From: Paenibacillus taiwanensis DSM 18679
GTDB taxonomy: Bacteria; Bacillota; Bacilli; Paenibacillales; Paenibacillaceae
Assembly (NCBI RefSeq): GCF_000425125.1
Contig: NZ_KE384306.1
Span: 583,705-647,704 of the forward strand
DNA: 64,000 nt
Reading direction: 5' to 3'
The notes under the pieces were generated by a model. It searched no databases and was not told where the DNA came from. It was given only the letters and a program-made list of their open reading frames with translations. Position 1 is the first letter of the stretch. Each line of letters starts with the position of its first letter. A program made the position numbers and the translations under genes. Shown here in pieces: positions 1 to 8,829 of this stretch.

Positions 1-750
1 AAGGCTCTGAAGCTTCTGCTGCCAGACCTGAAGCAGAAGTACAATCCGCATATCATTATTGCAAATGCGGAAAATGCCGCCGCGGGGCGCGGGGTCACTG
101 CGGCTATTATAAGGGAATTTATGGAACTTGGTGTGCATGGCTTTACGATGGGCAATCACACATGGGACAACAAAGATATATTTGAATGGATTGACGATGA
201 GAAACGTGTCATCCGTCCAGCCAATTTCCCACCAGGAACACCTGGGCATGGAATGGCAACTATTAAAGCGAACGGCAAAGAGCTTGTCATCATCAATTTG
301 CAAGGCCGTACGTTCTTGCCAGCTATAGATTGTCCATTCCGCGAGGCAGATGATTTGATCGCTTCTTTAGGGAAAAAGCGCAAGCCTGTGCTTGTTGATT
401 TCCATGCGGAAGCGACTTCGGAAAAGATTGCAATGGGCTGGCATTTAGATGGCCGAGCTTCAATCGTAGTTGGTACTCACACACATGTTCAAACAAACGA
501 TGAGACGATATTGCCAGGTGGCACCGCTTATTTAACAGATTGCGGCATGGTTGGCTCAAAAGATGGCGTGTTAGGGATGGAGCGGGAAGCTGTTCTACGC
601 AAATTTAAGTCTCAATTACCCGTTCGATTTACGGTATGTGAAGGAAAATGGCAGTTCCATGCGATCATTGTCGAAATAGACGATGAGACGGGAGCAGCCA
701 AAAAAATAGAGAAGATTCGCTTACGTGAAGACGAATGGATCATGAGCTAA
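1..750 (+). CDS. ymdB: YmdB-family metallophosphoesterase, 5' end missing
   Basis: The reading frame is open from base 1, so roughly the first 15-17 residues lie outside the window; the stop is at 748-750. Family knowledge: YmdB (TIGR00282) is a cytoplasmic dimetal phosphodiesterase acting on 2',3'-cyclic nucleotides that influences biofilm and motility decisions in Bacillus. Visible metal-site motifs in order are AENAAAGRG, GNHTWDN, DFHAEATSEK, GTHTHVQTND and a LTDCGMVG segment, all as expected for the family. The visible 249 residues plus the missing start give the usual length of about 265. It precedes spoVS, the same order as in Bacillus, but a strong terminator separates the two, so they are probably transcribed separately. 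Confidence 0.95.
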   Translation, partial: KALKLLLPDLKQKYNPHIIIANAENAAAGRGVTAAIIREFMELGVHGFTMGNHTWDNKDIFEWIDDEKRVIRPANFPPGTPGHGMATIKANGKELVIINLQGRTFLPAIDCPFREADDLIASLGKKRKPVLVDFHAEATSEKIAMGWHLDGRASIVVGTHTHVQTNDETILPGGTAYLTDCGMVGSKDGVLGMEREAVLRKFKSQLPVRFTVCEGKWQFHAIIVEIDDETGAAKKIEKIRLREDEWIMS

Positions 751-790
751 CAAATAGATGATATTCCATCAAATGCATAATGTAAGTCCG

Positions 791-832
791 ACGTGTAATT
801 CAACCTGTGAGGGTTGGATTACACGTTTTTAT
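791..832 (+). terminator. Intrinsic terminator after ymdB
   Basis: A 14-bp stem (792-805 with 812-825, one G-U pair) with a six-base loop is followed directly by TTTTTATTTT. It sits 40 bases after the ymdB stop. Confidence 0.85.
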
Positions 833-969
833 TTTCAACGGAATGTCTAACAAAAGAACGTATTTTGAAAACTTCGGGAATGAGATGCCAAGCACGCGCA
901 TAGTAGTGATACATAACGATAAACGTGCATGACCGTTGTGCAAGTGTTGTCCGTAAACGGCACATCAGG

Positions 970-997
970 ACAGGAATGTTTACGATGTTCACGAATA
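970..997 (+). promoter_or_regulatory. Possible SigH-type promoter of spoVS
   Basis: AGGAATG near 972-978 and CGAATAT near 992-998 resemble the SigH -35 (RNAGGAWWW) and -10 (RNNGAATWW) boxes with about 13 bases between the cores. B. subtilis spoVS is SigH-dependent, which motivated looking here. The match is imperfect and unverified. Confidence 0.35.
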
Positions 998-1044
998 TGC
1001 TGTATTAATGGAATCTCACCCACATTCCCGAGGAGGTACTTTCC

Positions 1045-1305
1045 ATGGAAGTATTAAAGGTTTCAGCAAAATCCAATCCTAATTCGGTAGCTGGTGCTCT
1101 AGCAGGAGTGTTGCGCGAACGGGGAGCTGCCGAATTACAAGCGATTGGAGCCGGTGCTTTAAATCAGGCTATTAAAGCAGTTGCCATCGCACGGGGGTTC
1201 GTAGCGCCAAGCGGAGTAGATTTAATTTGTATTCCCGCCTTCACCGATATTGTCATCGATGGAGAAGACCGCACGGCTATTAAGCTTATCGTGGAGCCGC
1301 GGTAA
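1045..1305 (+). CDS. spoVS: Stage V sporulation protein S
   Basis: An 86-residue protein of the SpoVS family, an Alba-like small protein required for proper dehydration of the spore core and coat assembly in Bacillus; loss also affects the timing of septation. The full length and sequence agree with the family, from the MEVLKVSAKSNPNSVAGALA start to the IKLIVEP end, with the conserved GAGALNQAIKA helix in the middle. The start follows GAGGAGGTACTTTCC, an excellent ribosome binding site. It is monocistronic, bounded by the ymdB terminator upstream and its own terminator 35 bases downstream. Its presence is good evidence for an endospore former. Confidence 0.97.
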   Translation: MEVLKVSAKSNPNSVAGALAGVLRERGAAELQAIGAGALNQAIKAVAIARGFVAPSGVDLICIPAFTDIVIDGEDRTAIKLIVEPR

Positions 1306-1339
1306 GCTCGAAATGCAGCAAACGTTGTACCTATGTCTT

Positions 1340-1368
1340 AACCTGTTTACGTTGTAAGCAGGTTTTTT
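1340..1368 (+). terminator. Intrinsic terminator after spoVS
   Basis: An 11-bp stem (1340-1350 with 1354-1364, one G-U pair) with a GTT loop is followed by a run of T. Confidence 0.8.
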
Positions 1369-1593
1369 GCTGTCATGAGAGCAGGCTAAGGATGACGATT
1401 TCAGGTGCGCAGTGTGTTAATCTAATAGAAGAGAATGTATACTTGGACCGGACAAGCTGTAAACGAAATGAAAGCTGCACGGCTCATCACGATGAGAGTC
1501 TGTTGAGCTGTTGAGATCACAAAGATCACACCGTGTAAGGTCCAAGCTCATACGAATATCGAATACAGAGTATTAGAAAGGAAGGATACAACT

Positions 1594-2553
1594 ATGAATC
1601 GTCGAATTATTGATTTTCATTGTGATGTACTATATAAGATGCTGTACGAGGGCAAGTTGAACATGCTGCAAGAAGATCTTATGGACGTCACGCTTCCAAG
1701 ACTTCAACAAGGAAATGTAGGCATTCAGGTACTTGCATTATTTCTTGAGCCTCATTTGCTGACAGGCCCGCCACGGTTCTCGCAAGTACTGCGTGCCATT
1801 GATCTTTACCGAGAACACATTCAGTCACACAAGGATGTGATTGACGTTCGCTGGCAGGAAGATTTGGCACGATGGGAGGAACAGCCGGATAAGCTTGGAA
1901 TGATTTTGTCCTTGGAAGGTGTTGATGCACTGGAAGGCGATATGGTGTATCTACGTACGATATACGAGCTTGGAGTACGATTCCTAGGGCTTGCATGGAA
2001 TAATGCGAACTGGGCCGTAGACGGGGCGCAGGAGCCGCGCAAAGCTGGATTTAGTAGAGAAGGAATTACTTTAATACAGGAATGTGATCGTTTAGGAATC
2101 ACACTTGATGTCAGTCATCTCAATGAGAAGGCGTTCTGGCAATTGCTTGAATTGACGGACAAGCCGATTATCGCGTCACATTCTAACAGCGCTCACATTA
2201 TGCCGCACGTACGTAATTTAACAGATGAGCAGATTCGGGCGATTATTGCGCGAGATGGTCGAATAGGGGTTACATATGTACCGTATTTTGTAGCGGGAAA
2301 AGCGCAGGTTGAAATTGCAGATCTCGTACGCCATATTGATCGGATCTGTGAATTGGGAGGACGCGACTATATTATGTTAGGTTCTGACTTTGACGGAATT
2401 GATAAGAAGATCGTTGGGTTGGAACACGCTGGGAAACATGGCGAGTTGTTATCTGTGCTGGACAAGAAATACGGTACGGCATTTACAAACGAGATCGCTT
2501 CTGGCAATGCAAAACGATTTTTGGCAACTCACTTGCCAAGACGCGAACAATAA
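1594..2553 (+). CDS. Membrane dipeptidase family (peptidase M19)
   Basis: A 319-residue zinc dipeptidase of the M19 (renal dipeptidase-like) family, which cleaves dipeptides including those with a D-residue at the C-terminal side. Metal-site motifs are visible: DFHCD near residue 8 (HxD), the bridging Glu in LSLEGVDAL near residue 110, the His in SHSNSAH near 190, and the Asp of GSDFDGI near 263. Length is normal for bacterial members. No signal peptide or membrane segment is seen, so the protein is probably cytoplasmic despite the family name. The start is supported by AAAGGAAGGATACAACT. It stands alone between spoVS and the oxoacid oxidoreductase pair; no functional link to either is obvious. 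Confidence 0.92.
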   Translation: MNRRIIDFHCDVLYKMLYEGKLNMLQEDLMDVTLPRLQQGNVGIQVLALFLEPHLLTGPPRFSQVLRAIDLYREHIQSHKDVIDVRWQEDLARWEEQPDKLGMILSLEGVDALEGDMVYLRTIYELGVRFLGLAWNNANWAVDGAQEPRKAGFSREGITLIQECDRLGITLDVSHLNEKAFWQLLELTDKPIIASHSNSAHIMPHVRNLTDEQIRAIIARDGRIGVTYVPYFVAGKAQVEIADLVRHIDRICELGGRDYIMLGSDFDGIDKKIVGLEHAGKHGELLSVLDKKYGTAFTNEIASGNAKRFLATHLPRREQ

Positions 2554-2759
2554 GTTCTCATTCATCTCACAACGGTATCAAATCTATCTAAAGTTGCTAT
2601 TAAGAGGTGCGGCGAAAACGCTTGCTTTTTAAGAATGCCGGACATACAATGATGGTGACTCACGCATTAGTAAAATTTTACTTCTTACATTTGTCAAATC
2701 ATAATGCGTCTCTGAAGTGGGAGAGGCCAATGCGAGTCACTTTAAAGGAGTGGGCGAGC

Positions 2760-4493
2760 TTGATAAGTCAATTGTCATGGAAAATCGGGGGACAACAAGG
2801 GGAAGGCGTAGAAAGTACGGATCGTATTTTCTCGACAGCCTTGAATCGTTTAGGGTACTATTTGTACGGCTATCGTCACTTTTCTTCGCGGATTAAGGGG
2901 GGCCATACAAACAACAAGATTCGTATTAGTACGAAGCCAATTCGTGCAATCTCAGATGATTTGGATATTTTAGTTGCATTTGACCAAGAAACGATTGACT
3001 TGAACGCACATGAACTACGCCAGGGGGGCGTAATTGTTGCTGATGCCAAGTTTAATCCCGTGGTGCCAGAAGGGGTAGAAGCACGGTTATTTGCCGTGCC
3101 GATAACGGCTATTGCCGAAGAACTGGGAACGTCTTTAATGAAGAATATGGTTGCTTCTGGCGCATCTTGGGCGCTGCTCGGGCTGCCGCTTGAAGTATTT
3201 AATAAAGCTGTTGAAGAAGAGTTCGGACGTAAAGGTCCAGCCGTCGTTGAGAAAAATGTGGAGGCGGTGCGTCGTGGAGCGGACTTCGTGTTGGAGCAAG
3301 CGGGCGGACCGCTTGGTGATTTCCAACTGGAACCAGCTGATGGCGAGCAGAAGTTGTTTATGATTGGCAACGACGCGATGGCGCTGGGTGCATTGGCGGC
3401 GGGTTGCCGAATTATGGCAGCGTATCCCATTACGCCAGCTTCGGAGATTATGGAATATTTAATTAAGCAGCTTCCAAAGTTTGGTGGTACGGTCGTGCAG
3501 ACTGAAGACGAGATCGCAGCCGTTACGATGTCAATCGGTTCGAACTATGCTGGTGTTCGTTCTATGACGGCTTCTGCCGGACCTGGTTTGTCTTTGATGA
3601 TGGAGGCTATCGGGCTGGCGGGAATGACAGAAACGCCGCTAGTCATCGTTAATACACAGCGTGGCGGTCCAAGTACAGGTTTGCCGACGAAGCAGGAGCA
3701 AAGCGATGTGAACGCTATGATCTACGGTACGCACGGGGAAATTCCGAAGATCGTCATCGCACCAAGCTCTATCGAAGAATGTTTTTATGACATGGTTGAA
3801 GCCTTTAATCTGGCGGAGCGTTATCAGTGTCCAGTTATCGTACTTACAGACTTGCAATTGTCGCTTGGCAAGCAGTCGTGTGAGCCGTTAGACTATGAAC
3901 GGATTGTTATTGATCGCGGCAATCTTGTAACAAACGTACCGCCTTCCGAAGATAACGTCTTGTTTAAACGTTATGAATTCGTTGAAGGAGGCGTATCCCC
4001 ACGTGTTCTCCCAGGCGAAAAGGGGGGGCTGCATCATGTGACAGGCGTCGAGCATGATGAGACAGGACGTCCATCGGAAAGCGCGATTAACCGCAAGAAG
4101 ATGATGGATAAGCGGCTTCACAAGCTGGATAACTTGCAAGTAACTAACGCTATTCGAGTGGATGCACCACACGAAGACGCAGATTTGCTTATTGTAGGTA
4201 TGGGATCAACAGGTGGAACTATTGACCAGGCGCGGGTGCAGCTTGAACAAGATGGCATTAAGACCAATCACGTTACCGTCCGTCAAATTTATCCGTTCCC
4301 AACTGCGCAGTTCAAGGCTTATGCCGATCGTGCCAAGCAAATTGTCGTATTGGAGAACAATGCAACAGGACAACTGGCCAATCAGATTAAGCTGAACGTA
4401 GGAGTGGGCGACAAAGTTCGTAACCTTACGAAATATGACGGTACCCCTTTCTTGCCTAGCGAAGTATATAAACAAAGCAAGGAGTTGGTCTAG
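2760..4493 (+). CDS. korA: 2-oxoacid:acceptor oxidoreductase, alpha subunit
   Basis: A 577-residue subunit combining the gamma-type domain (first ~190 residues, beginning WKIGGQQGEGVEST) with the alpha pyrimidine-binding domain (from GNDAMALGALAAGCR, with YPITPASEIMEYL) and a C-terminal transketolase-like domain. With the next gene it oxidatively decarboxylates a 2-oxoacid (2-oxoglutarate is the usual annotation) to the acyl-CoA and passes electrons to ferredoxin. The frame opens at 2607, but a TTG at 2760 has AAAGGAG nine bases upstream and gives the usual N-terminus, so I place the start there. The exact substrate cannot be told from sequence. No ferredoxin gene is adjacent. Confidence 0.92.
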   Translation: MISQLSWKIGGQQGEGVESTDRIFSTALNRLGYYLYGYRHFSSRIKGGHTNNKIRISTKPIRAISDDLDILVAFDQETIDLNAHELRQGGVIVADAKFNPVVPEGVEARLFAVPITAIAEELGTSLMKNMVASGASWALLGLPLEVFNKAVEEEFGRKGPAVVEKNVEAVRRGADFVLEQAGGPLGDFQLEPADGEQKLFMIGNDAMALGALAAGCRIMAAYPITPASEIMEYLIKQLPKFGGTVVQTEDEIAAVTMSIGSNYAGVRSMTASAGPGLSLMMEAIGLAGMTETPLVIVNTQRGGPSTGLPTKQEQSDVNAMIYGTHGEIPKIVIAPSSIEECFYDMVEAFNLAERYQCPVIVLTDLQLSLGKQSCEPLDYERIVIDRGNLVTNVPPSEDNVLFKRYEFVEGGVSPRVLPGEKGGLHHVTGVEHDETGRPSESAINRKKMMDKRLHKLDNLQVTNAIRVDAPHEDADLLIVGMGSTGGTIDQARVQLEQDGIKTNHVTVRQIYPFPTAQFKAYADRAKQIVVLENNATGQLANQIKLNVGVGDKVRNLTKYDGTPFLPSEVYKQSKELV

Positions 4494-4494
4494 C

Positions 4495-5361
4495 ATGGCA
4501 ACTTTTAAAGAGTTCCGCAACAATGTCAAGCCTAACTGGTGCCCAGGTTGCGGTGATTTTTCGGTACAGGCTGCTATTCAGCGTGCTGCGGCAAACGCTG
4601 GCCTAGAACCTGAAAAGCTTGCTGTCATTTCCGGAATCGGCTGCTCTGGCCGCATCTCAGGATATATCAACGCTTATGGCTTCCACAGTATTCATGGACG
4701 CGCGCTGCCGATTGCCCAAGGTGTGAAGCTTGCTAATCGGGATTTGACTGTTATCGCTTCAGGGGGCGACGGCGACGGATTTGCTATCGGGATGGGGCAT
4801 ACTGTCCATGCGATCCGACGTAACATCAACATGACCTACATTGTGATGGACAATCAAATATATGGCTTGACCAAAGGACAGACATCGCCACGGAGCGCTG
4901 TTGGCTTTAAGACCAAGAGCACACCGGAGGGGTCGATCGAATCTACCTTGTCTCCATTGGAGATCGCTCTTGCCGCAGGCGCTACTTTTGTAGCTCAATC
5001 GTTCTCAAGTGATTTGAAGCAGTTGACGTCACTAATAGAGCAAGGCATCAATCATGAAGGCTTCTCCCTTATTAATGTATTTAGTCCATGTGTCACTTTT
5101 AATAAGATCAACACGTATGATTGGTTTAAAGAAAACATCGTTAATTTGGAAACAGTGGAAGGTTACGATGCTTCCAATCGAGTGATGGCGATGACTAAAC
5201 TAATGGAAACGAATGGTATGATAACAGGACTTATTTATCAGAATAAGGAAAAGCGTTCATATGAGAATTTAATTACCGGTTTCCGACCAGAACCGTTAAC
5301 GAATCAGAATTTGCAATTATCAGTGGAAGATTTTGATAAATTGCTGAAAGAATTCAAATAA
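4495..5361 (+). CDS. korB: 2-oxoacid:acceptor oxidoreductase, beta subunit
   Basis: A 288-residue thiamine-diphosphate-binding partner of the preceding gene, starting one base after its stop with AAGGAG ten bases before the ATG. The motifs are complete: WCPGCGDF near the N-terminus and GIGCSGRI (cysteines expected to hold the 4Fe-4S cluster), and the TPP/Mg site GGDGDGFAIGMGH followed by VMDNQIYGLTKGQTSP. Family members are 280-300 residues. Close spacing indicates translational coupling and a two-gene operon ending at the terminator 20 bases downstream. Confidence 0.95.
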   Translation: MATFKEFRNNVKPNWCPGCGDFSVQAAIQRAAANAGLEPEKLAVISGIGCSGRISGYINAYGFHSIHGRALPIAQGVKLANRDLTVIASGGDGDGFAIGMGHTVHAIRRNINMTYIVMDNQIYGLTKGQTSPRSAVGFKTKSTPEGSIESTLSPLEIALAAGATFVAQSFSSDLKQLTSLIEQGINHEGFSLINVFSPCVTFNKINTYDWFKENIVNLETVEGYDASNRVMAMTKLMETNGMITGLIYQNKEKRSYENLITGFRPEPLTNQNLQLSVEDFDKLLKEFK

Positions 5362-5380
5362 TTTTCGCAAAATTGTTGAA

Positions 5381-5412
5381 AAGGCATGCGTCATAGACGT
5401 ATGCCTTGTTTC
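5381..5412 (+). terminator. Intrinsic terminator after korAB
   Basis: An 11-bp stem AAGGCATGCGT / ACGTATGCCTT with a four-base loop, then GTTTCATTT. The T-tract is interrupted. Confidence 0.7.
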
Positions 5413-5473
5413 ATTTCGTAGTATAATACACTTTGGTACTTGAACTAGAGAGAAATCGAGAGGTGGAAGAAAC

Positions 5474-6043
5474 ATGAAAACTGTACCTGTCGGCGTATCT
5501 GGACGTCATATTCATTTGACTCAAGAACATATTGAGGCTTTGTTTGGCCCAGGACACCAATTGACTGAATTTAAAGCACTTTCCCAACCTGGCCAGTATG
5601 CAGCGAATGAAACGGTAGAAGTACACGGACCTAAAGGCTCATTTAAATCGGTTCGTATTCTTGGACCCGCTCGTCCTGCATCCCAATTGGAAGTGTCCCG
5701 TACGGACGCTTTTTCGCTCGGCTTGAAACCTCCTGTACGTGAGTCTGGCGACATTGCCGGAACACCAGGCGTGAAGCTTGTAGGTCCACATGGCGAAGTG
5801 GAGTTGGAAGAAGGCGTTATTGTGGCGGCTCGTCACATTCATTTCCACACTTCAGATGCTGCCAAATGGAACATTGAAGATAAACAGAAGCTGCGTGTTC
5901 GTGTTGGTGGGGAACGTGGCGTTGTGTTTGAGAATGTTGTTGCACGTGTTCATGAGAACTTTGCACTGGACATGCATATCGATACAGACGAAGCTAACGC
6001 TGCTGGCGTCAAGAATGGCGACACTGCCGAGATCGTCGAATAG
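5474..6043 (+). CDS. pduL: PduL-type phosphotransacylase (phosphate propanoyltransferase)
   Basis: A 189-residue PduL-family enzyme that interconverts acyl-CoA and acyl-phosphate. The family signature is clear: VGVSGRHIHLT at the start (first zinc-site histidines), ARPASQLEVSRTDAF in the middle, and VAARHIHFHTSDA (second histidine cluster) near residue 118. It lacks the N-terminal extension that targets PduL to bacterial microcompartments, and no shell genes are nearby, so it is most likely a free cytoplasmic enzyme making acetyl- or propionyl-phosphate. It follows korAB but is separated from it by a terminator. Start supported by GAGAGGTGGAAGAAAC. Confidence 0.92.
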   Translation: MKTVPVGVSGRHIHLTQEHIEALFGPGHQLTEFKALSQPGQYAANETVEVHGPKGSFKSVRILGPARPASQLEVSRTDAFSLGLKPPVRESGDIAGTPGVKLVGPHGEVELEEGVIVAARHIHFHTSDAAKWNIEDKQKLRVRVGGERGVVFENVVARVHENFALDMHIDTDEANAAGVKNGDTAEIVE

Positions 6044-6064
6044 TCCACATTTTACGTGGCAATC

Positions 6065-6106
6065 ACAAACAGAAGGCGGTCCTGAATGGGCCGTTTTTTG
6101 TTTGTT
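6065..6106 (+). terminator. Intrinsic terminator after pduL
   Basis: ACAAACAGAAGGCGG pairs with CCGTTTTTTGTTTGT using several G-U pairs; the descending arm carries the T-tract. Confidence 0.7.
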
Positions 6107-6244
6107 GTTATCGATAAAATTCGGAGGTATGGTCGTTGATCGAGGAATTTAAAGGGTAAGTCTAAGTAAGCAGGACTCTAGTAACGTAAGGGTGAAAGCT
6201 ATAGTGCCTTGCTCTTATTATTGATGAAGTATTTGTAACATGGG

Positions 6245-6490
6245 CAGTCATAACCTGTCTTAGGATTGATGCTTATGACGGATTTTTTCGAACAGCGGAA
6301 CGGTTATAATAAATATACATCAAGCAATTACTAACTATGACATCATTACCTGCCTATATATATTCGGAGTCTGAACGATAACCCCCTCAATTGGAGAAGT
6401 TCCTCGGCAAGGACTAACAATTGATCGACTTAAGTTCATCCCGCCCTCGCATCTCCCGACATGCTCATGTCGGGAGATGCTTCTGTGTGT
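6245..6490 (+). ncRNA. Structured RNA element upstream of miaB (candidate small RNA)
   Basis: This gene-free stretch is rich in RNA-like folding. A terminator-like hairpin GTCATAA/TTATGAC (6247-6253, 6273-6279) is followed by GGATTTTTT. Then comes a TATAAT box (6305-6310; no good -35), an outer stem TCAATTG/CAATTGA (near 6387-6423) enclosing AGTTCCT/AGGACT, and finally a perfect 14-bp hairpin with a GCTC loop (6449-6480). The miaB promoter starts only after this last hairpin, so the element is probably not the miaB leader. It has no reading frame of note. I do not recognise an RNA family; T-box and cobalamin signatures are absent. Confidence 0.4.
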
Positions 6491-6491
6491 C

Positions 6492-6520
6492 TTGGAAACA
6501 TAGAACGAGAATGTTATAAT
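6492..6520 (+). promoter_or_regulatory. SigA-type promoter of miaB-ricA
   Basis: TTGGAA (6492-6497), 17-base spacer, TATAAT (6515-6520), 76 bases before the miaB start. Confidence 0.65.
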
Positions 6521-6596
6521 TAAAGGTATTGGTTGATTGAGCATATGACTACAATGTTTGAGAATAGTCGACAGACATAGATAAAAGGAGTGACTA

Positions 6597-8156
6597 TTGA
6601 GGATGGGTCAGGAGAAGAAGGATTATTCCAAATATTTTGATTTTTCTCAAGCTAAAGTCATTAAAGAGGATGAGCACGGCAAGAAGATTAGAATCAACGG
6701 ACGTGAGATACATATTATGTCCGAACCGAAGCATCACCAAGAGAAGCAGCGTGGCAAGCAGAGCATTCAAGTACACTATGAAGAAGCTGTTCCCGAGTCG
6801 CTTCGTCAGTTAGGTCAAGGTAAGCGCTATCTTATTTATACGTTCGGCTGCCAGATGAATGAGCATGACACGGAGACGATGAGTGGTCTGCTGGAGGAAA
6901 TGGGTTACGAGAAGACAGAGGACCGTAAGCAGGCTGACCTTATTTTGCTGAACACATGTGCCGTCCGTGAAAATGCGGAAGATAAAGTGTTTGGCGAACT
7001 TGGCCATTTAAAGACGTTGAAGTTGGAAAGACCGGGTTTGATCTTAGGTGTGTGTGGCTGTATGTCTCAAGAAGAGAACGTAGTTAATCGTATTATGCAA
7101 AAGCATCAGTTTGTAGATATGGTGTTTGGCACTCACAACATTCACCGTTTACCGTACTTGGTACAGGATGCCCTCTTTAATAAAGAAATGGTCGTAGATG
7201 TATGGTCCAAGGAAGGCGATATTATCGAGAATTTGCCTAAGAAGCGTTCGGGTATGCGTGGATGGGTGAATATTATGTACGGATGTGATAAGTTTTGCAC
7301 CTATTGCATCGTTCCTTATACGCGGGGTAAAGAGCGCAGCAGACGTCCAGAAGATGTGATCGCGGAAGTCCGTGAGCTAGCCCGCCAAGGGTACAAAGAA
7401 ATTACGCTGCTTGGACAAAACGTCAATGCTTATGGCAAGGATTTCGAGGATATTCATTATCGCTTCGGTGATTTGATGGATGATATGCGCAAAATTGATA
7501 TTCCCCGCATTCGATTTACGACATCCCATCCGCGGGATTTCGATGATCATCTCATTGAGGTGCTGGCAAAGCGGGGCAATCTGGTTGAGCACATTCATTT
7601 ACCTGTCCAATCAGGCAGCAGTGAAGTGCTAAAGAAGATGAGCCGCAAATATGATCGTGAGCTGTTTTTGAATTTGGCGCGTAAGATTAAGCACGCTATT
7701 CCTGACGTTGGGTTTACGACAGACATTATTGTTGGTTTCCCAGGCGAGACAGATGAGCAATTTGAAGAGACTGTGTCATTACTTCAGGAAGTCGGGTTTG
7801 ATATGGCGTATACGTTTATTTATTCTCCGCGTGAGGGGACTCCAGCCGTAAATATGGTTGACGATGTGCCAATGGAGATTAAGAAGGCTCGTCTAAAGAG
7901 GCTAAACGAAGTGTTGGCGGAATTAAGTCGCAGCAGTAATGAACAGATGATCGGCAAGACGGTTGAGGTGTTGGTAGAAGGCGAATCAAAGAACAACAAT
8001 GAGATTCTATCCGGCCGTACGCGGACGAATAAACTGGTTCACTTTGCGGGTGGCAAAGAGTTAGTCGGTCAATTTGTGCAGGTTAAAGTGACAGACAGCA
8101 AGACATTTTATATTAAAGGCGACCTTGTCACAGAACCGATAAAAATGAGTTCTTAA
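6597..8156 (+). CDS. miaB: tRNA-2-methylthio-N6-dimethylallyladenosine synthase
   Basis: A radical-SAM methylthiotransferase that converts i6A37 to ms2i6A37 in tRNAs reading UNN codons. The 519 residues hold the N-terminal UPF0004 domain with its three cluster cysteines (C85 in YTFGCQMN, C121 in LNTCAV, C155 in GVCGCMS), the radical-SAM motif C230-x3-C234-x2-C237, and a C-terminal TRAM domain. A Bacillales-type extension of about 75 charged residues precedes the first domain. The TTG at 6597 has AAAAGGAG six bases upstream; an ATG at 6603 is the alternative. The order miaB then ricA matches ymcB-ymcA of B. subtilis. Confidence 0.96.
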   Translation: MRMGQEKKDYSKYFDFSQAKVIKEDEHGKKIRINGREIHIMSEPKHHQEKQRGKQSIQVHYEEAVPESLRQLGQGKRYLIYTFGCQMNEHDTETMSGLLEEMGYEKTEDRKQADLILLNTCAVRENAEDKVFGELGHLKTLKLERPGLILGVCGCMSQEENVVNRIMQKHQFVDMVFGTHNIHRLPYLVQDALFNKEMVVDVWSKEGDIIENLPKKRSGMRGWVNIMYGCDKFCTYCIVPYTRGKERSRRPEDVIAEVRELARQGYKEITLLGQNVNAYGKDFEDIHYRFGDLMDDMRKIDIPRIRFTTSHPRDFDDHLIEVLAKRGNLVEHIHLPVQSGSSEVLKKMSRKYDRELFLNLARKIKHAIPDVGFTTDIIVGFPGETDEQFEETVSLLQEVGFDMAYTFIYSPREGTPAVNMVDDVPMEIKKARLKRLNEVLAELSRSSNEQMIGKTVEVLVEGESKNNNEILSGRTRTNKLVHFAGGKELVGQFVQVKVTDSKTFYIKGDLVTEPIKMSS

Positions 8157-8245
8157 TATTATTAAAGTAATCAGTTACAATAGACTCAGCAAAAGTTTAA
8201 AACCTCATGTGAGGAGATTGACGTTAGAGATGGGAGAGGTTCTCG

Positions 8246-8722
8246 TTGGCTGAACATATACAGGATTCGCATCAGGAACATACGCACAACCATACCGGTT
8301 GTGGCATGCCTTCCTTTAATACGCGTGACCTGCTCGTGCGCGAAGATATTATGGAAAAGGCCAAGCAATTGGCCGATATGATCTGCACGACGGAAGAAGT
8401 AAAGCAGTATCAGCAAGCAGAGAAGCAGATTCAGAACCACACGCACATTCAAGAAGTGATTGCCAAGTTAAAGAAGAAGCAGAAAGAGATTGTTGCATTC
8501 CAATCTTTCAAAAATGATCAAATGGTTGAGAAGATTGAAGGCGAGATCAACGAACTGCAAGATGAACTGGATAATGTGCCGCTTGTGGTGGAATTCCAAC
8601 AAAGTCAATCCGATGTAAACTACTTGCTGCAACTTGTGATGTCTGTTGTAAGAGACACTGTATCCGAAAGGATCAATGTGGAAGCGGGCAAAGAATCCGA
8701 CCCGGACACGTGCAGTGATTAA
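8246..8722 (+). CDS. ricA: RicA (YmcA)-like RNase Y specificity factor
   Basis: A 158-residue YlbF/YmcA-family protein. In B. subtilis RicA forms the RicA-RicF-RicT complex, which carries Fe-S clusters and steers RNase Y mRNA processing and the Spo0A phosphorelay. Matching features are the helical LADMICTTEEV and AEKQI segment, EFQQSQSDVNYLLQLV near the end, and the cysteine in the C-terminal tail (DTCSD). The position after miaB supports RicA over RicF. The TTG at 8246 has GGGAGAGG six bases upstream. Compared with B. subtilis it carries an extra N-terminus of about 27 residues rich in His plus a Cys (QEHTHNHTGCGMP). Confidence 0.85.
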   Translation: MAEHIQDSHQEHTHNHTGCGMPSFNTRDLLVREDIMEKAKQLADMICTTEEVKQYQQAEKQIQNHTHIQEVIAKLKKKQKEIVAFQSFKNDQMVEKIEGEINELQDELDNVPLVVEFQQSQSDVNYLLQLVMSVVRDTVSERINVEAGKESDPDTCSD

Positions 8723-8789
8723 CAGGCCGCTTATGATGGGGTTGGCTTGAGATTGATAGCACAAGTGCCCCGTATATACGAATAATAGG

Positions 8790-8825
8790 ACGCCCCCGGT
8801 ACAATTAGTATCGGGGGTGTTTTGC
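8790..8825 (+). terminator. Intrinsic terminator between ricA and etfA
   Basis: Stem ACGCCCCCGGTAC / GTATCGGGGGTGT (G-U pairs included) with a short AT loop, then TTTTG. It lies between convergent genes and ends just before the etfA stop. Confidence 0.85.
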
Positions 8826-8829
8826 TGCA

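Noticed and set aside
6245..6490. T-box riboswitch upstream of miaB
   Set aside because: No T-box sequence (TGG-N-ACCGCG type) or specifier stem was found; miaB is not a usual T-box target.
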